DNA of 64,000 nucleotides, from positions 1 through 64,000 of the forward strand of contig NZ_SSMQ01000068.1 of the NCBI RefSeq assembly GCF_005144585.1, given 5' to 3'. Position numbers and translations under genes: made by a program. The stretch is from Polyangium fumosum. GTDB lineage: Bacteria; Myxococcota_A; Polyangia; Polyangiales; Polyangiaceae. Below are positions 9,344 through 18,565 of this stretch, piece after piece. The notes under the pieces were generated by a model that saw nothing but the letters and a program-made list of their open reading frames with translations, was not told the origin of the DNA and did not search any database. Each line of letters starts with the position of its first letter. Within the stretch, counting starts at the first letter, position 1.

Positions 9344-9515
9344 GCTCGTCCCAGCTTACTCCAAGTCGTACCGAGCGTGGAAGGATCGTGCGCGCAGGAA
9401 AGTTACGATGCGGCGTGCGTGGGGCCGTCATGTGACCGTCACGAGCCCGTGCATTCACACGCGTGACTTAGAGCCATGGCCGCGGAATGGGGCCTTTCTG
9501 CGAGCTACTTCACCG

Positions 9516-10604
9516 TCAACCCGATTGCTTCGCGAAATCCTTCATGAAGCGAACGAGCGCCTCGACAGACGCGAGCTCCACGGCGTTGTAGAGCGAGACC
9601 CGGATGCCGCCGGTGACGCGATGGCCGGCGAGCCCGACCATACCTTGTTTCGCGGCCTCGGCGACGAACCGCTTCTCGAGCTCCTCGGTGGGGAGGCGGA
9701 AGACGACGTTCATCACGCTGCGGCTCTCGCGCTCGACCGGCGCGCGGTAAAACCCGGAGAGCTCGTCGAGCGTGCCGTAGAGCAAGCCCGCCTTCGCCCT
9801 GTTTTTCCGCTCGATCTCGGGCAAACCACCGAGCTCCTTGGCGACCGCGAGGACATTTCGCATGAGGTAAATCGCGAACGTCGGCGGCGTGTTGTAGAGC
9901 GAGTTGTTCTCGGCGTGTGTCCGGTACTGGAAGATCTTGGGGATGTCCTTGCGGCTGTTCTCGACGAGATCTTTGCGCGCGACGACGACCGTGACGCCCG
10001 AGGGGCCGATGTTCTTCTGCGCGCCGGCGTAAATCAGCGCGTACCGGCGGACGTCGATGGGGCGCCAGAGGAAATCGCTCGACATGTCCGCGACGAGGGG
10101 GACGTCGCCCGCGACCGGGACGTCGTGCCACTGCGTGCCGAAGAGCGTGTTGTTCGTGGTGATGTGCACGTACGCCGCGCTCGGATCGAGCGAGAGCTCG
10201 TTCTGCCGCGGGATCCGGGTGTACCGCTTGCCCTCGGCCGTCGTCGCAGCCACGCGGACCGTGCCGATCCGCCCCGCCTCTTCGTACGCCTTCTCGGACC
10301 AGCCGCCCGTGAGGACGTAATCGGCGCTTTTCCCGGGAGGCAGGAGGTTCAGCGGGACCATCGCGAACTGGTGGCTCGCGCCGCCCTGGAGGAAGAGTAC
10401 GTGGTAGTCGTCGGGGATCGCGAGCAGCTCGCGGAAGAGCGAGAGGGCCTCGTCGTGCACGCCCTCGAACGCCTTGCCCCGGTGGCTGTGCTCGATGATC
10501 GACATGCCCGTGCCCTCGAAATCGAGCAGCTCGCGCTGGGCACGCTCGAGCGCGGCGAGGGGGAGCGCGGCAGGTCCGGCGTTGAAGTTGTGCACGCGAG
10601 CCAT
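9516..10604 (-). CDS. serC: Phosphoserine aminotransferase
   Basis: This 362-residue protein is the usual length for SerC and opens with the family signature [11 protein letters not shown]. It contains [10 protein letters not shown] (PLP phosphate region), [12 protein letters not shown] and the PLP-binding lysine K197 in [10 protein letters not shown]. It converts 3-phosphohydroxypyruvate and glutamate to phosphoserine in serine synthesis, and also acts in pyridoxal phosphate synthesis. I chose the ATG at 10604, with GAGGAGA 8 nt upstream; the open frame runs 22 codons further without support. No serA or serB is adjacent. It is transcribed divergently from the PLP enzyme gene at 10722. Confidence 0.95.
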   Translation of the reverse strand: MARVHNFNAGPAALPLAALERAQRELLDFEGTGMSIIEHSHRGKAFEGVHDEALSLFRELLAIPDDYHVLFLQGGASHQFAMVPLNLLPPGKSADYVLTGGWSEKAYEEAGRIGTVRVAATTAEGKRYTRIPRQNELSLDPSAAYVHITTNNTLFGTQWHDVPVAGDVPLVADMSSDFLWRPIDVRRYALIYAGAQKNIGPSGVTVVVARKDLVENSRKDIPKIFQYRTHAENNSLYNTPPTFAIYLMRNVLAVAKELGGLPEIERKNRAKAGLLYGTLDELSGFYRAPVERESRSVMNVVFRLPTEELEKRFVAEAAKQGMVGLAGHRVTGGIRVSLYNAVELASVEALVRFMKDFAKQSG

Positions 10605-10721
10605 CGGTCGGGTCTCCTCTGCGATGCGGGCGCGAACGGCAGCGCGCCTCGTGGCGCGACCGTATAGCACGAGGGCGCCTCCTGGCGGAGCCGCGCGCGT
10701 GGTGCTCTACTCGCACCGGCG

Positions 10722-11837
10722 ATGAAGAACGACGCGGCAGCCAGGACGACCCCGGGCGCGCTCGCGGAGGGCCCCCGCGAGCCGCGCCTCTTCGCCGAGT
10801 ACCCAGCCCTCGCCCGCGTGGTGCCCTGGCTGCCGCTCGCAGCCGCACCCACGCCGGTCGAGCGCTGCACGGCGATCGCCGACTATCTCGGGCGCGACGA
10901 CGTCTGGATGAAGCGCGACGACCTCGTGTCGTCGCTCTTCGGTGGCAACAAGGTCCGGCGCTTCGAGCACATCCTGGCCGACGCGAAGGAGCGCGGCGCG
11001 CGCGAGATCGTCACCGTGGGCGGCCTCGCCTCGACGCAGGTGACTGCGACGATCCTGTTCGGCCGCGCGCTCGGCTTCGACGTGACGAGCGTGCTCTTCG
11101 ACCAGCCCATCACCTCGTTCGCGCGCCGTTCGTTGCTGGTGCAAGCTTCCGCCGGCGGGCGCCTGATCCACGGCGGCGGCTACGCCCGGACGGCGATCGT
11201 CACGGCGCGCGAGCTCGCGAGGGCGCGCAAGGCGTACTTCGTGCCGCCCGGCGCGTCGGGGCCGATGGCGAACCTCGGCTACGTCGGGGCCGCGTTCGAG
11301 CTCGCCGATCAGGTCGCGCGGGGCGAGATGCCACGGCCGGATCTGATCGTCCTGCCCGCAGGGAGCGGCGGTACGGTGGCGGCGCTCTCGCTCGGCATGA
11401 TGCTGCTCGGCTGGCCGACGACGGTGATCGCCGCGCGGATCACCGAGCGCTTCGCCTGCAACCGCGTGACGCTCCGGCTCCTCGTCGAGGCCACGGCGCA
11501 GAAGCTCGCGCGTCACGCGGGATCACGCGTGCTGCGGCGGAACCTGCCGCCGCCGCGCTTCGAGGTCGATCACGGCGTCGCGGGGCGCGGCTACGGGCAT
11601 CCGACGCCCGAGGCGATCGAGGCCGCGCCCGAGGTGACGCGGCTCCTCGGCGTGCCGGGCGAGATCACGTACAGCGGCAAGGCGCTCGTGGGCCTGCGCC
11701 GCGCGTGCGTGGCCCATCCGGGCAAGACGATTCTGCTTTGGAATACGCTCTCGGCCACGTGGCCGGAGCCTTCGATCGGGCCGGAGGTGTTGCCTCCGGC
11801 CTTTCATCGGGTGTTCGAAGGGGACGTCCCGATCTAG
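10722..11837 (+). CDS. PLP-dependent ACC deaminase/D-cysteine desulfhydrase family enzyme
   Basis: This 371-residue fold-type II PLP enzyme has WMKRDDL followed by FGGNKVRR, where K77 should form the Schiff base. VTVGGLASTQVT and the glycine-rich PAGSGGTVAALSLG phosphate-binding loop follow. The arrangement is that of the 1-aminocyclopropane-1-carboxylate deaminase/D-cysteine desulfhydrase family; the exact substrate (ACC, D-cysteine, L-cysteate) cannot be decided by eye. It would release ammonia plus a keto acid, or pyruvate and sulfide. Its TAG overlaps the stop of the convergent lipoprotein gene through the palindrome CTAG. Confidence 0.85.
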   Translation: MKNDAAARTTPGALAEGPREPRLFAEYPALARVVPWLPLAAAPTPVERCTAIADYLGRDDVWMKRDDLVSSLFGGNKVRRFEHILADAKERGAREIVTVGGLASTQVTATILFGRALGFDVTSVLFDQPITSFARRSLLVQASAGGRLIHGGGYARTAIVTARELARARKAYFVPPGASGPMANLGYVGAAFELADQVARGEMPRPDLIVLPAGSGGTVAALSLGMMLLGWPTTVIAARITERFACNRVTLRLLVEATAQKLARHAGSRVLRRNLPPPRFEVDHGVAGRGYGHPTPEAIEAAPEVTRLLGVPGEITYSGKALVGLRRACVAHPGKTILLWNTLSATWPEPSIGPEVLPPAFHRVFEGDVPI

Positions 11838-13402
11838 GGCGAGACCGGGGGCGGGACGGCGGGGCCGAAGCTCTGCTCGGCGATCTCGTCGTAGGTGAAG
11901 AGCGGAGTCTTGCCGGCCTCGTCCGAGTAGAGCGGCTTGACCACGCAGCCGCGCGCGCCGCACTGGTTGGACTCGCGGAAGGCCACGTCCGCGACCAGCC
12001 AGAAGCGGTTGCCGCCGGGCAGCTTCGCGCCGTCGACCGGGGTGAACGTGATCGGCGACTCGGGATCGTAGTAGCCCTTCGGCCCGAGCTCTGCCGAGAG
12101 CGCGCCGTCGCAGAAGATCTTGACCGTCGGGTGGACGTCGTAGGTCTTGGCGTCATTGCTGTAGTAGTGCACGCCGACGCGGAACCACTGGTTCTTCGGG
12201 GGGAAGTCGACGTTCGCGTTCTCCGGCGCGCAGAACTTGGAGGCGTTCGGGTCCGTGAGAGTCGGATCGCAGTCGATGTTGTCGAGGTCGAGCCGCGGGT
12301 TGTGGCAACCCATGCCGAGGGACTGCCATTTCTGGCCCACGCCGCGCGGCGCGAAGTAGCAGGTGTTTTTCTCGAAGACCGGGTCGAGGTACCAGGACAC
12401 GGGGTCCGGCGGGTTCCCGTTCGCCGGGAACCAGGACGGCGCGTCGGACGAGTTGTCGTCGAAGTAGGAGAAGACGCAGTTCGACCACGTACAGTCCTGC
12501 GGCTCGCCCGAGATGGCCCAGGGCTGCGTGTTGTTCGGCTGGTGCAGGTGCAGATCGAGGTCGACGCCGTCGCCGCCGAGGTCGTGCTCCCACTCGAGCT
12601 CGACGCGCAAGCCCGGCGCGCCGACGAAGAGCGGATACGTGCACGTCGCGGTGCCGCCGCCGGCCACGCCCTTCGTGTACGTCACGGTGTACTCGCCCGA
12701 CTGGAGCGGCTTGAAGTCGTCCGCGGGGGCCGAGCCGTTCACGCCGGGGCAGGGGTTCACGCCGTCGGGGCAGGTGACGGTCCACGTCTCGGAGCCCGGG
12801 AGCGCGTCGGCGCTGAAGTTCCCCGTGCCGTCCTTGAGGTTCACGTCGACGAACGGCGCCGTCGTCATCGGGTGGCACGCGCTCGTGTCGTTCAGGAAGC
12901 ACAGGTCGGTCGCGTGGACACCCCCGTTGCAGGACGACCAGTAGCCGTTCTCGCTGCACTTCATGGTGCCGTCGAAGCAGCCGGGCGTGCCGCGGTAGGA
13001 CGGATCGCCCTTGAAGCAGGGATGCGCCTGGCCCGCGGCGCAGGGGCAATCCTCGTCCGTCTCGCCGTCGCAGTCGTCGTCGGTGCCGAGGTGGTCGGGG
13101 TCGCAGAGCTCCGTGGGGCCGCATTGCGTGCCGCAGGGGTTCATCGGGACGTCGATCGGCGCGTCCGTTCCGCCGTCGTCGTTCGGGATGAAGATCCCGC
13201 CTTCGCCGCCCATCCCGCTCGAGGACGACGTGGGCATGCTGCCGCCGCCGCCGCCATGGGTTTCTCCGCCGGACCCGCCTTCACCGGGCTCGAACTTGTT
13301 GCCGGGGGACGTAGCCGCGCAGCCGGCGGCGATGGCAGCGCCGGTGGTGAGGCCCGCGAGCACATAAAAAAGCGGTTTCAAGGAGCGGCGACGGCGACGC
13401 AT
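11834..13402 (-). CDS. MopE-like metal-binding-motif lipoprotein
   Basis: The 522-residue product starts at ATG 13402 (GGAGGAG just upstream) with a signal peptide ending in a lipobox (AAGC). A Gly/Ser-rich linker follows, then a Cys-rich stretch with GTDDDCDGETDEDCPC, the Asp-rich motif of myxobacterial MopE/putative metal-binding proteins. A larger beta-rich region with DLDLHLHQP and HYYSNDAKTYDVHPTV resembles the extracellular beta-sandwich domains found in secreted myxobacterial lipoproteins. It is probably surface-exposed and of unknown function. It overlaps the upstream convergent gene by 4 nt. Confidence 0.7.
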   Translation of the reverse strand: MRRRRRSLKPLFYVLAGLTTGAAIAAGCAATSPGNKFEPGEGGSGGETHGGGGGSMPTSSSSGMGGEGGIFIPNDDGGTDAPIDVPMNPCGTQCGPTELCDPDHLGTDDDCDGETDEDCPCAAGQAHPCFKGDPSYRGTPGCFDGTMKCSENGYWSSCNGGVHATDLCFLNDTSACHPMTTAPFVDVNLKDGTGNFSADALPGSETWTVTCPDGVNPCPGVNGSAPADDFKPLQSGEYTVTYTKGVAGGGTATCTYPLFVGAPGLRVELEWEHDLGGDGVDLDLHLHQPNNTQPWAISGEPQDCTWSNCVFSYFDDNSSDAPSWFPANGNPPDPVSWYLDPVFEKNTCYFAPRGVGQKWQSLGMGCHNPRLDLDNIDCDPTLTDPNASKFCAPENANVDFPPKNQWFRVGVHYYSNDAKTYDVHPTVKIFCDGALSAELGPKGYYDPESPITFTPVDGAKLPGGNRFWLVADVAFRESNQCGARGCVVKPLYSDEAGKTPLFTYDEIAEQSFGPAVPPPVSP

Positions 13403-13534
13403 GGGACTCCTCCCGCCCCGGGCTGGGGCGTGATGGCTGAAGAAGGAAACGTACGTGCGAGGGAAGAGCGCCGCAGCCGGGATTCCGGGGGCGCGGCACA
13501 AAGCAGTGTAACGCGGCGAGGGCTACGTCGAGGG

Positions 13535-14164
13535 CTATTTGGCGCGCAGGCTCTCGACGAACTTCTCGAACGCGGGCTTCGCAGCGGTGACGGTCTTCTC
13601 GGGGCCCGTGAGCTTGAAGAAGGTCAGCGCTCCATCGGTCTCCACGATCGCGCCGAGCAGCGCCCAGCTCGGCTTCGGCCCGGCCGGCGCAGCGCCCGGC
13701 ATGCCCATGCCGCCCGAGAACGTGCCGTGGATCTCGACGACCGTCACGGAGAGCTCCCCGACCTTGCGATCCTGTCGCGTGGTCGTGTCGTCCTTTCCGC
13801 GCTCGAACTGACCCGACCAGCGCTGCACGTTCTGATCGATCGTGCCGCCGGCCTGCGAGACGCTCATCTCGGCGTCCTCGGAGTCTCCCTCGGCCCGCGG
13901 GATCTTGAAGGTCGCCTTGCGCATCGGGCTCGGGTTCTCGGCCTTCTGCCAGCCCTCGGGGACGTCGTACGCGACGTCGGTCGGGCCTTTCCGCTGCGGC
14001 GCGGCTGCGCCCGGGCTCGCGCTGCCCGCGGGCGCCGCGGGGGCGGGGCGCGCCTTGTCCGGCGCGCCGCTCGGGGGAGGCTCGGGCGTCTTCTCACAGG
14101 CCGAGAGGGCGAGGATCGCGACAGGCGCGAGCAGAGCAGCGAGGAGTCGGTTTCGCGTTGCCAT
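13535..14164 (-). CDS. Small lipoprotein of unknown function
   Basis: This 209-residue protein has a signal peptide with lipobox LSAC, an Ala/Pro-rich linker to about residue 60, and a compact domain (PTDVAYDVPEGWQKAE... to ...FVESLRAK). The pattern of a 'VPEGW' strand followed by a C-terminal helix occurs in many small myxobacterial lipoproteins of unknown role. It begins 5 nt downstream of the acyl-CoA dehydrogenase gene, so the two are probably co-transcribed, though a metabolic link is not evident. I do not recognise a named family. Confidence 0.7.
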   Translation of the reverse strand: MATRNRLLAALLAPVAILALSACEKTPEPPPSGAPDKARPAPAAPAGSASPGAAAPQRKGPTDVAYDVPEGWQKAENPSPMRKATFKIPRAEGDSEDAEMSVSQAGGTIDQNVQRWSGQFERGKDDTTTRQDRKVGELSVTVVEIHGTFSGGMGMPGAAPAGPKPSWALLGAIVETDGALTFFKLTGPEKTVTAAKPAFEKFVESLRAK

Positions 14165-14169
14165 GGTGG

Positions 14170-15321
14170 CTAGTAGCCCTCCGTCTTGCAGATGATCTCG
14201 TTCATGATCTCGCGCGTGCCGCCGCCGATCGGGTAGAGCCGCGCGTCGCGGTAGAGGCGCTCGACGAGCGTCTCGCGCATGTAGCCGTGGCCGCCGAAGA
14301 TCTGCACGGCCTCGTCGCAGACGAACGAGCAAGCGTCCGTCGCGGTGTTCTTCGCCATCGCGGCGAGCCCCGTGACCATGTCGCCGCGCAGGTAGCGCGC
14401 GACGACGTCGTTCATGAGGGCGCGCGCCGCCGCGATCCGCGTCGCCATGTTCGCGAGCTTGTGGCGAAGCACCTGAAAGCCCATGATCGGCTTGCCGAAG
14501 GCGCGCCGCTCGCGCGCGTAGCGCACGGCCTCGTCGTACGCGAGCGAGGCGATCGCCACGCAGTTGCCGGCGAGGAGCAGGCGCTCGACGGCGAAGTTCG
14601 TCATGATCGGGATGAACCCGGCGTTCTCCTCGCCGATGAGGTTGTCCCGCGGAACGCGGCAGCCGTCGAAGACGAGCTCGGCCGTGTCCGAGGCCCACCA
14701 GCCCATCTTCGCGAGCTTCTTGCCCACGGAAAAACCGGGCATCCCGCGCTCGATCACGAGCAGCGAGATCCCGCCGTGCCCTTCGCCGCCCGTGCGCACG
14801 GCGGTCGTCACGAAGTCGGCGCGGCACCCCGAGGTGATGAACGTCTTGGCGCCCGTGACGACGTAATGATCGCCGTCCTTGATCGCGCGCGTCGCGAGCG
14901 AGGCGACGTCGCTGCCGCCGCCGGGCTCGGTGATCGCGAGCGCCGCGATCTTCTCGCCCGCGAGCACGGGCGGGAGGAACCGCTGCTTCTGCGCGTCGGT
15001 GCCGAAGTTCAGGATCGGCGGGAGCGCGATCGCGTGGCTGCCCAGGCCGACGGCGGTGCCCACGGACGTGCCGGCGGTGATCATCTCCTCGGTCGCGGCG
15101 ATCGCGTGCGAGAGATCCCCGCCGGATCCGCCGTAGGCCTCGGGATACCCGATGCCGAGCAAGCCGGCGCGGCTGGCCTTCTCGTAGAGTTCGCGGGGGA
15201 ACTCGTTTGCCTCCTCCCAGGCATGGGCGAAGGGCGCGATCTCGCGGCTCGCGAAGCGGCGGATCTCGTCCCGCAGCCGGGCGTGCTCAGGGGTCTCGTG
15301 GAGCGAGGGCAGGGATGTCAC
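14170..15321 (-). CDS. Acyl-CoA dehydrogenase
   Basis: This 383-residue cytoplasmic FAD enzyme has AITEPGGGSDVASL, TGAKTFITSG, the substrate/FAD segment RRAFGKPIMGFQ, and the C-terminal VQIFGGHGYMRE with LYRDARLY. It catalyses alpha,beta-dehydrogenation of an acyl-CoA, passing electrons to ETF. The usual C-terminal catalytic Glu of MCAD-type enzymes (YEGT) is replaced by IGGGT. E246 in VERLLLAG sits where isovaleryl-CoA and long-chain dehydrogenases carry their base, which suggests a branched-chain or long-chain substrate (inference). The start is GTG at 15321, without a strong ribosome binding site. Confidence 0.9.
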   Translation of the reverse strand: MTSLPSLHETPEHARLRDEIRRFASREIAPFAHAWEEANEFPRELYEKASRAGLLGIGYPEAYGGSGGDLSHAIAATEEMITAGTSVGTAVGLGSHAIALPPILNFGTDAQKQRFLPPVLAGEKIAALAITEPGGGSDVASLATRAIKDGDHYVVTGAKTFITSGCRADFVTTAVRTGGEGHGGISLLVIERGMPGFSVGKKLAKMGWWASDTAELVFDGCRVPRDNLIGEENAGFIPIMTNFAVERLLLAGNCVAIASLAYDEAVRYARERRAFGKPIMGFQVLRHKLANMATRIAAARALMNDVVARYLRGDMVTGLAAMAKNTATDACSFVCDEAVQIFGGHGYMRETLVERLYRDARLYPIGGGTREIMNEIICKTEGY

Positions 15322-15446
15322 GGGGTACCGTCCGTTCCGGTCGACACGAGCGAACTCGTGCCTAGCGCATGCGGAATGTCGCGGGGCGGAGGGCGGGGGT
15401 CGAGGCAGGGAATTTCAGGCTCCGGACCGGGGCCTTGTCAACCGCC

Positions 15447-15647
15447 TCAACCACCTCCACCAGGCGCAGGGGCCGGCGCAGCGGCGGGCTGCCTGGCAGG
15501 CGCCGCCGGAGCAGGCGGGGGCGCGGGAGCCGCCGCGGGTTCAGCCTTGATGGTGATCTCGTCGGGCCGCGTCAGGGACGAACACGCCGTCGCCGAGAGC
15601 GAAAGGATCACGACCCCGAGGGCCGTGATGGATCGTCGGGTGAGCAC
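15447..15647 (-). CDS. Very small Pro/Ala-rich lipoprotein
   Basis: The 66-residue product has an N-terminal Arg-Arg, a hydrophobic core and a plausible lipobox (SATAC, Cys about 22), followed by a 40-residue tail of Ala/Pro and a terminal Gly run. It starts at GTG. The signal-peptide pattern is the only support for it being real, since the tail is low complexity. No function can be assigned. Confidence 0.45.
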   Translation of the reverse strand: MLTRRSITALGVVILSLSATACSSLTRPDEITIKAEPAAAPAPPPAPAAPARQPAAAPAPAPGGGG

Positions 15648-15727
15648 GGGGAGACGTTAGCACCCGACGCGCCTCGGGATCCATCCCCTGCCGCGACGCA
15701 CCCCGCTCGTGCTACCAAGGAGAGCGC

Positions 15728-16939
15728 ATGGATCCCGCCTTTCGCCGCGCCTACAACGCAGCCTTCGGACCCAACACCTACGCGGACTACCTCGATCGCC
15801 TGGAGCGCAGGGTCGGCTCGAAGATCCCCTTCCGCGTGGCCGAGACGCCGCTCTTCTTGCCCGAGGGGCTGCGCGCGTATCTCGCGAAATCCGCGACCGA
15901 GATCGTGCAGCAGATCTCGCGGCCGAACGTGATCGAGACGATGAAGCGCGCGATCCCCGCGCACCTCGACGCGCCGGGGATGGACCCCTTGCCGAACTGC
16001 GTGCAGGTCGACTTCGCGATCGTGCGCGGGCCGAGCGGAGAGCTCGAAGGGCGCGTGGTCGAGCTGCAGGCCTTCCCCTCGCTCTACGCGCTCATGGTGC
16101 TGCAGAGCGAGGTCATGGCCGACGTGATGCGCACGATGCCGGGGCTCGATCGAAAATGGTCGATCTTCTTCGGCGGGCTCGATCGCGACGCGTTCGTCGC
16201 GCGGCTGCGCAAGGCCGTGCTCGCGGACGAGGATCCGGCGAACGTCGTGCTGCTCGACATCGATCCGCCGAACCAGAAGACCTACCCGGACTTCCTCGCG
16301 ACGAAGGAGCTCGTCGGCGTCGACGCCGTCTGCCCGACCGCGCTCGTGCGCGAGGGGCGGAGGCTCTTCCGCAAGGTGAACGGCAAGCTCGTGCAGGTGC
16401 GCCGCATCTACAACCGCGTGGTCTTCGACGAGCTCGAGGCGCGCAAGATCGAGCTCCCGTTCCGCTACACCGAGGAGCTCGACATCACGTGGTGCTCGCA
16501 CCCGAACTGGTACTGGACGTGGTCGAAGTACACGCTGCCGTACATCGATCACCCGGCTGTGCCCCGCGCGCGGTACCTCTCGGAGCTCGAGGAGATCCCG
16601 CACGATCTCGAGCGCTACGTGCTGAAGCCGCTCTTCTCGTTCGCGGGCGCGGGCGTGAAGGTGGATCCGACGAAGGAAGACATCGCGGCGATCCCGGCGT
16701 CGGATCGGCACGGCTGGCTCTTGCAGGAGAAGATCCAGTACGAGCCCGCGCTGCCGATGCCCGACGGCTCGGGTGTGAAGGGCGAGGTGCGGATGATGTT
16801 CCTGCGCGCGCCCGACGAGCCCGCGCCCCAGCTCGTGCTGAACCTCGTGCGGCTCTCGCGCGGCAAGATGCTCGGCGTCGATCAGAACAAAGATCTCACC
16901 TGGGTCGGCGGCACGGTCGGGCTCTGGCCCGTCGACTGA
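15728..16939 (+). CDS. ATP-grasp-like protein of unknown substrate
   Basis: This 403-residue protein has no signal peptide or membrane segment. The C-terminal half has features of an ATP-grasp fold: YVLKPLFSFAGAGVKV (lysine strand plus glycine-rich loop), GWLLQEKIQYEP and GEVRMMFLRAP followed by LNLVRLSRGKMLGVDQN. The N-terminal half holds conserved-looking NCVQVDFAIVRG and VVELQAFPSLYALM. ATP-grasp enzymes ligate a carboxylate to an amine or thiol; the partner is unknown. A glutathionylspermidine-synthase-like ligase is one possibility, but I cannot confirm it. It is convergent with the rhomboid gene, with a 6-nt gap. Confidence 0.6.
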   Translation: MDPAFRRAYNAAFGPNTYADYLDRLERRVGSKIPFRVAETPLFLPEGLRAYLAKSATEIVQQISRPNVIETMKRAIPAHLDAPGMDPLPNCVQVDFAIVRGPSGELEGRVVELQAFPSLYALMVLQSEVMADVMRTMPGLDRKWSIFFGGLDRDAFVARLRKAVLADEDPANVVLLDIDPPNQKTYPDFLATKELVGVDAVCPTALVREGRRLFRKVNGKLVQVRRIYNRVVFDELEARKIELPFRYTEELDITWCSHPNWYWTWSKYTLPYIDHPAVPRARYLSELEEIPHDLERYVLKPLFSFAGAGVKVDPTKEDIAAIPASDRHGWLLQEKIQYEPALPMPDGSGVKGEVRMMFLRAPDEPAPQLVLNLVRLSRGKMLGVDQNKDLTWVGGTVGLWPVD

Positions 16940-16945
16940 TCCGAC

Positions 16946-18007
16946 TCAGAACGGCCAGACGAGCCGGTACGGCAGGGCCAGGCGCCACGCGCCGAGCAGG
17001 AGCGCGATCGTGGCCCCGAGCAGCCCCGCCTGGAGCCACGGCCGCGGCGAAGGCCGGGTCCTGCGTACGACGAGCGCCGCGCCGAGGCCCACCACCACGC
17101 CCGCGACAAACCCGAAGAAATGCGCGCCGAGATCGGATTGCGGGCTCGCGCCGAGCGCGCCGAGGAGCGCGAGTCCGCCGACGATTGGCGCCGCGATCTC
17201 CTGCATCGTGCGCTTGCGCCCCGCCGCGTGATCCCGGTCGAGCGCGAGCTGCGTGGCCGCGAGCAGCCCGATCGCCCCAAAGACCGCCGTCGACGCGCCG
17301 ATCGAGCGATGCACGTCGTGGCCCATCGTGTGATACGCGACCGCGTTCGCGACGTTGCCGAGCGTTCCCGCCGTGAGGATCGCGAGCGCCGCGCCGCCCG
17401 GGCCGAGCCTGCGTTGCACGGCCGACGCGAAGATCGCGCCCGAAATGACGTTGCCGATCACGTGCGACGAGTCCGCGTGCAGCGTGAGCGCCGTCAGCGC
17501 GCGCCAAGGCTCCGCGCCGAGGACGAGGTTGCTCTCGGCGCGGCCGCGCTGGAACCAGAACGAGTTGTGCGCGACGGGACCCGTGACCACGAAAAACAGG
17601 GCGAGCGCGGCAAAGAGGAGCGGCGCGATGATCGAGGGCGCGTGCCGCGGCCGCTCGCGGACCTTTTGCGGCGGCCAATCCCGGTTCTCGGCCTCGTACC
17701 GATCGATCGAGCTCGACGCGTGATCGTAATCCTCGTCCCGCACGACGAGGACCCAGCCCCGGAACGTCCAGCGCATCATGTGCCAGACCGACATCGACTG
17801 CAGGACGAGCGACCAGTCCCGCGCCTTGCGCTCGTGCACCGGGCCGATGGCCGTGAGGCCCGGGAGCGGGTCGACCGGCACGAGCCCCCCTGGCGCCGGG
17901 GGCGACGCGGCTCCCGTGACCCCCGCGAAAGGCGAGGAGAGGGAGGGGAGGGACGAAGCCTGCGCCGGAACAGCTCTCTCGCCTGAATGGTCGTCGTTGT
18001 CGTTCAC
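16946..18007 (-). CDS. Rhomboid-family intramembrane serine protease
   Basis: The core carries the rhomboid signatures: HADSSHVIGN in the second core helix, GASTAVFGAIG with the catalytic Ser, and the catalytic His in LGAHFFGFVAG. Six or seven hydrophobic segments are visible. An N-terminal cytosolic stretch (GWVLVVRDEDY...DRYEAENRDWPP) precedes the first membrane helix. It would cleave transmembrane substrates in or near the bilayer. The start is uncertain: GTG at 18007 allows about 353 residues but leaves only 24 bp to the divergent apaG start, so a later start (for example near MSVWHMM) is possible. Confidence 0.85.
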   Translation of the reverse strand: MNDNDDHSGERAVPAQASSLPSLSSPFAGVTGAASPPAPGGLVPVDPLPGLTAIGPVHERKARDWSLVLQSMSVWHMMRWTFRGWVLVVRDEDYDHASSSIDRYEAENRDWPPQKVRERPRHAPSIIAPLLFAALALFFVVTGPVAHNSFWFQRGRAESNLVLGAEPWRALTALTLHADSSHVIGNVISGAIFASAVQRRLGPGGAALAILTAGTLGNVANAVAYHTMGHDVHRSIGASTAVFGAIGLLAATQLALDRDHAAGRKRTMQEIAAPIVGGLALLGALGASPQSDLGAHFFGFVAGVVVGLGAALVVRRTRPSPRPWLQAGLLGATIALLLGAWRLALPYRLVWPF

Positions 18008-18031
18008 GGTTCGGGGAACGTGCGGACGAGC

Positions 18032-18502
18032 ATGAGAGCTGTCAACACGGCCCGGCTTTCCGTCACCTCCGAAAGTCCCCTTGTGGACGGCGCGGGCGCG
18101 TGGCACGGCAGGAACGTGTCCACCGCCATCACGAACGGAATCCGCGTCTACGTCACGACCGTGTACGTGCCGTCGCAATCCATGCCGAGCGCGAGGCGTT
18201 ACGTATTCGCCTACACGGTGCGCATCTCGAACGAGAGCAGCGAGACCGCGCAGCTCCGCACCCGGCACTGGATCATCACCGACGGAAACGGAAAGGTCGA
18301 AGAAGTCCGAGGCCCCGGCGTCGTCGGCAAGCAGCCGACCCTCCGGCCCGGAGAGCACTTCGAGTACACGAGCGGCTGTGTGCTCGAGACGCCGCGTGGC
18401 TCGATGCGCGGCACCTACCAGATGTACCCCGAGCGCGGCGGGCCCGCGTTCGACGCCGAGATCGCAGAGTTCACGCTCGCGATGCCGTATTCGCTGAACT
18501 GA
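18032..18502 (+). CDS. apaG: ApaG domain protein
   Basis: This 156-residue protein is dominated by an ApaG/DUF525 beta-sandwich: FAYTVRISNESSETAQL, RHWIITDGNGKVEEVRGPGVVG, QPTLRPGEHFEYTSGC and MRGTYQM. Stand-alone ApaG proteins occur widely and related domains are found in F-box proteins; the bacterial function is not settled. The length is slightly above the usual 125 because of an N-terminal extension. It starts 24 bp from the divergent rhomboid frame and ends at a strong bidirectional terminator shared with clpA. Confidence 0.9.
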   Translation: MRAVNTARLSVTSESPLVDGAGAWHGRNVSTAITNGIRVYVTTVYVPSQSMPSARRYVFAYTVRISNESSETAQLRTRHWIITDGNGKVEEVRGPGVVGKQPTLRPGEHFEYTSGCVLETPRGSMRGTYQMYPERGGPAFDAEIAEFTLAMPYSLN

Positions 18503-18547
18503 AACGAACACGGGGGCTCCTCCCGTGGGAAGAGCCCCCGCTTCGTT
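18503..18547. terminator. Bidirectional terminator between apaG and clpA
   Basis: An 8-bp GC stem (GGGGGCTC 18512-18519 with GAGCCCCC 18532-18539) is extended by an outer AACGAA/TTCGTT pair (18503-18508 and 18542-18547). It lies between the convergent stop codons of apaG and clpA, so it should end transcription from both sides. Confidence 0.75.
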
Positions 18548-18565
18548 CGCCCGCGCCGGTTCGCG

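Noticed and set aside
11705-14173. 822-codon plus-strand frame
   Set aside because: Crosses three well-supported minus-strand genes and has shadow composition.
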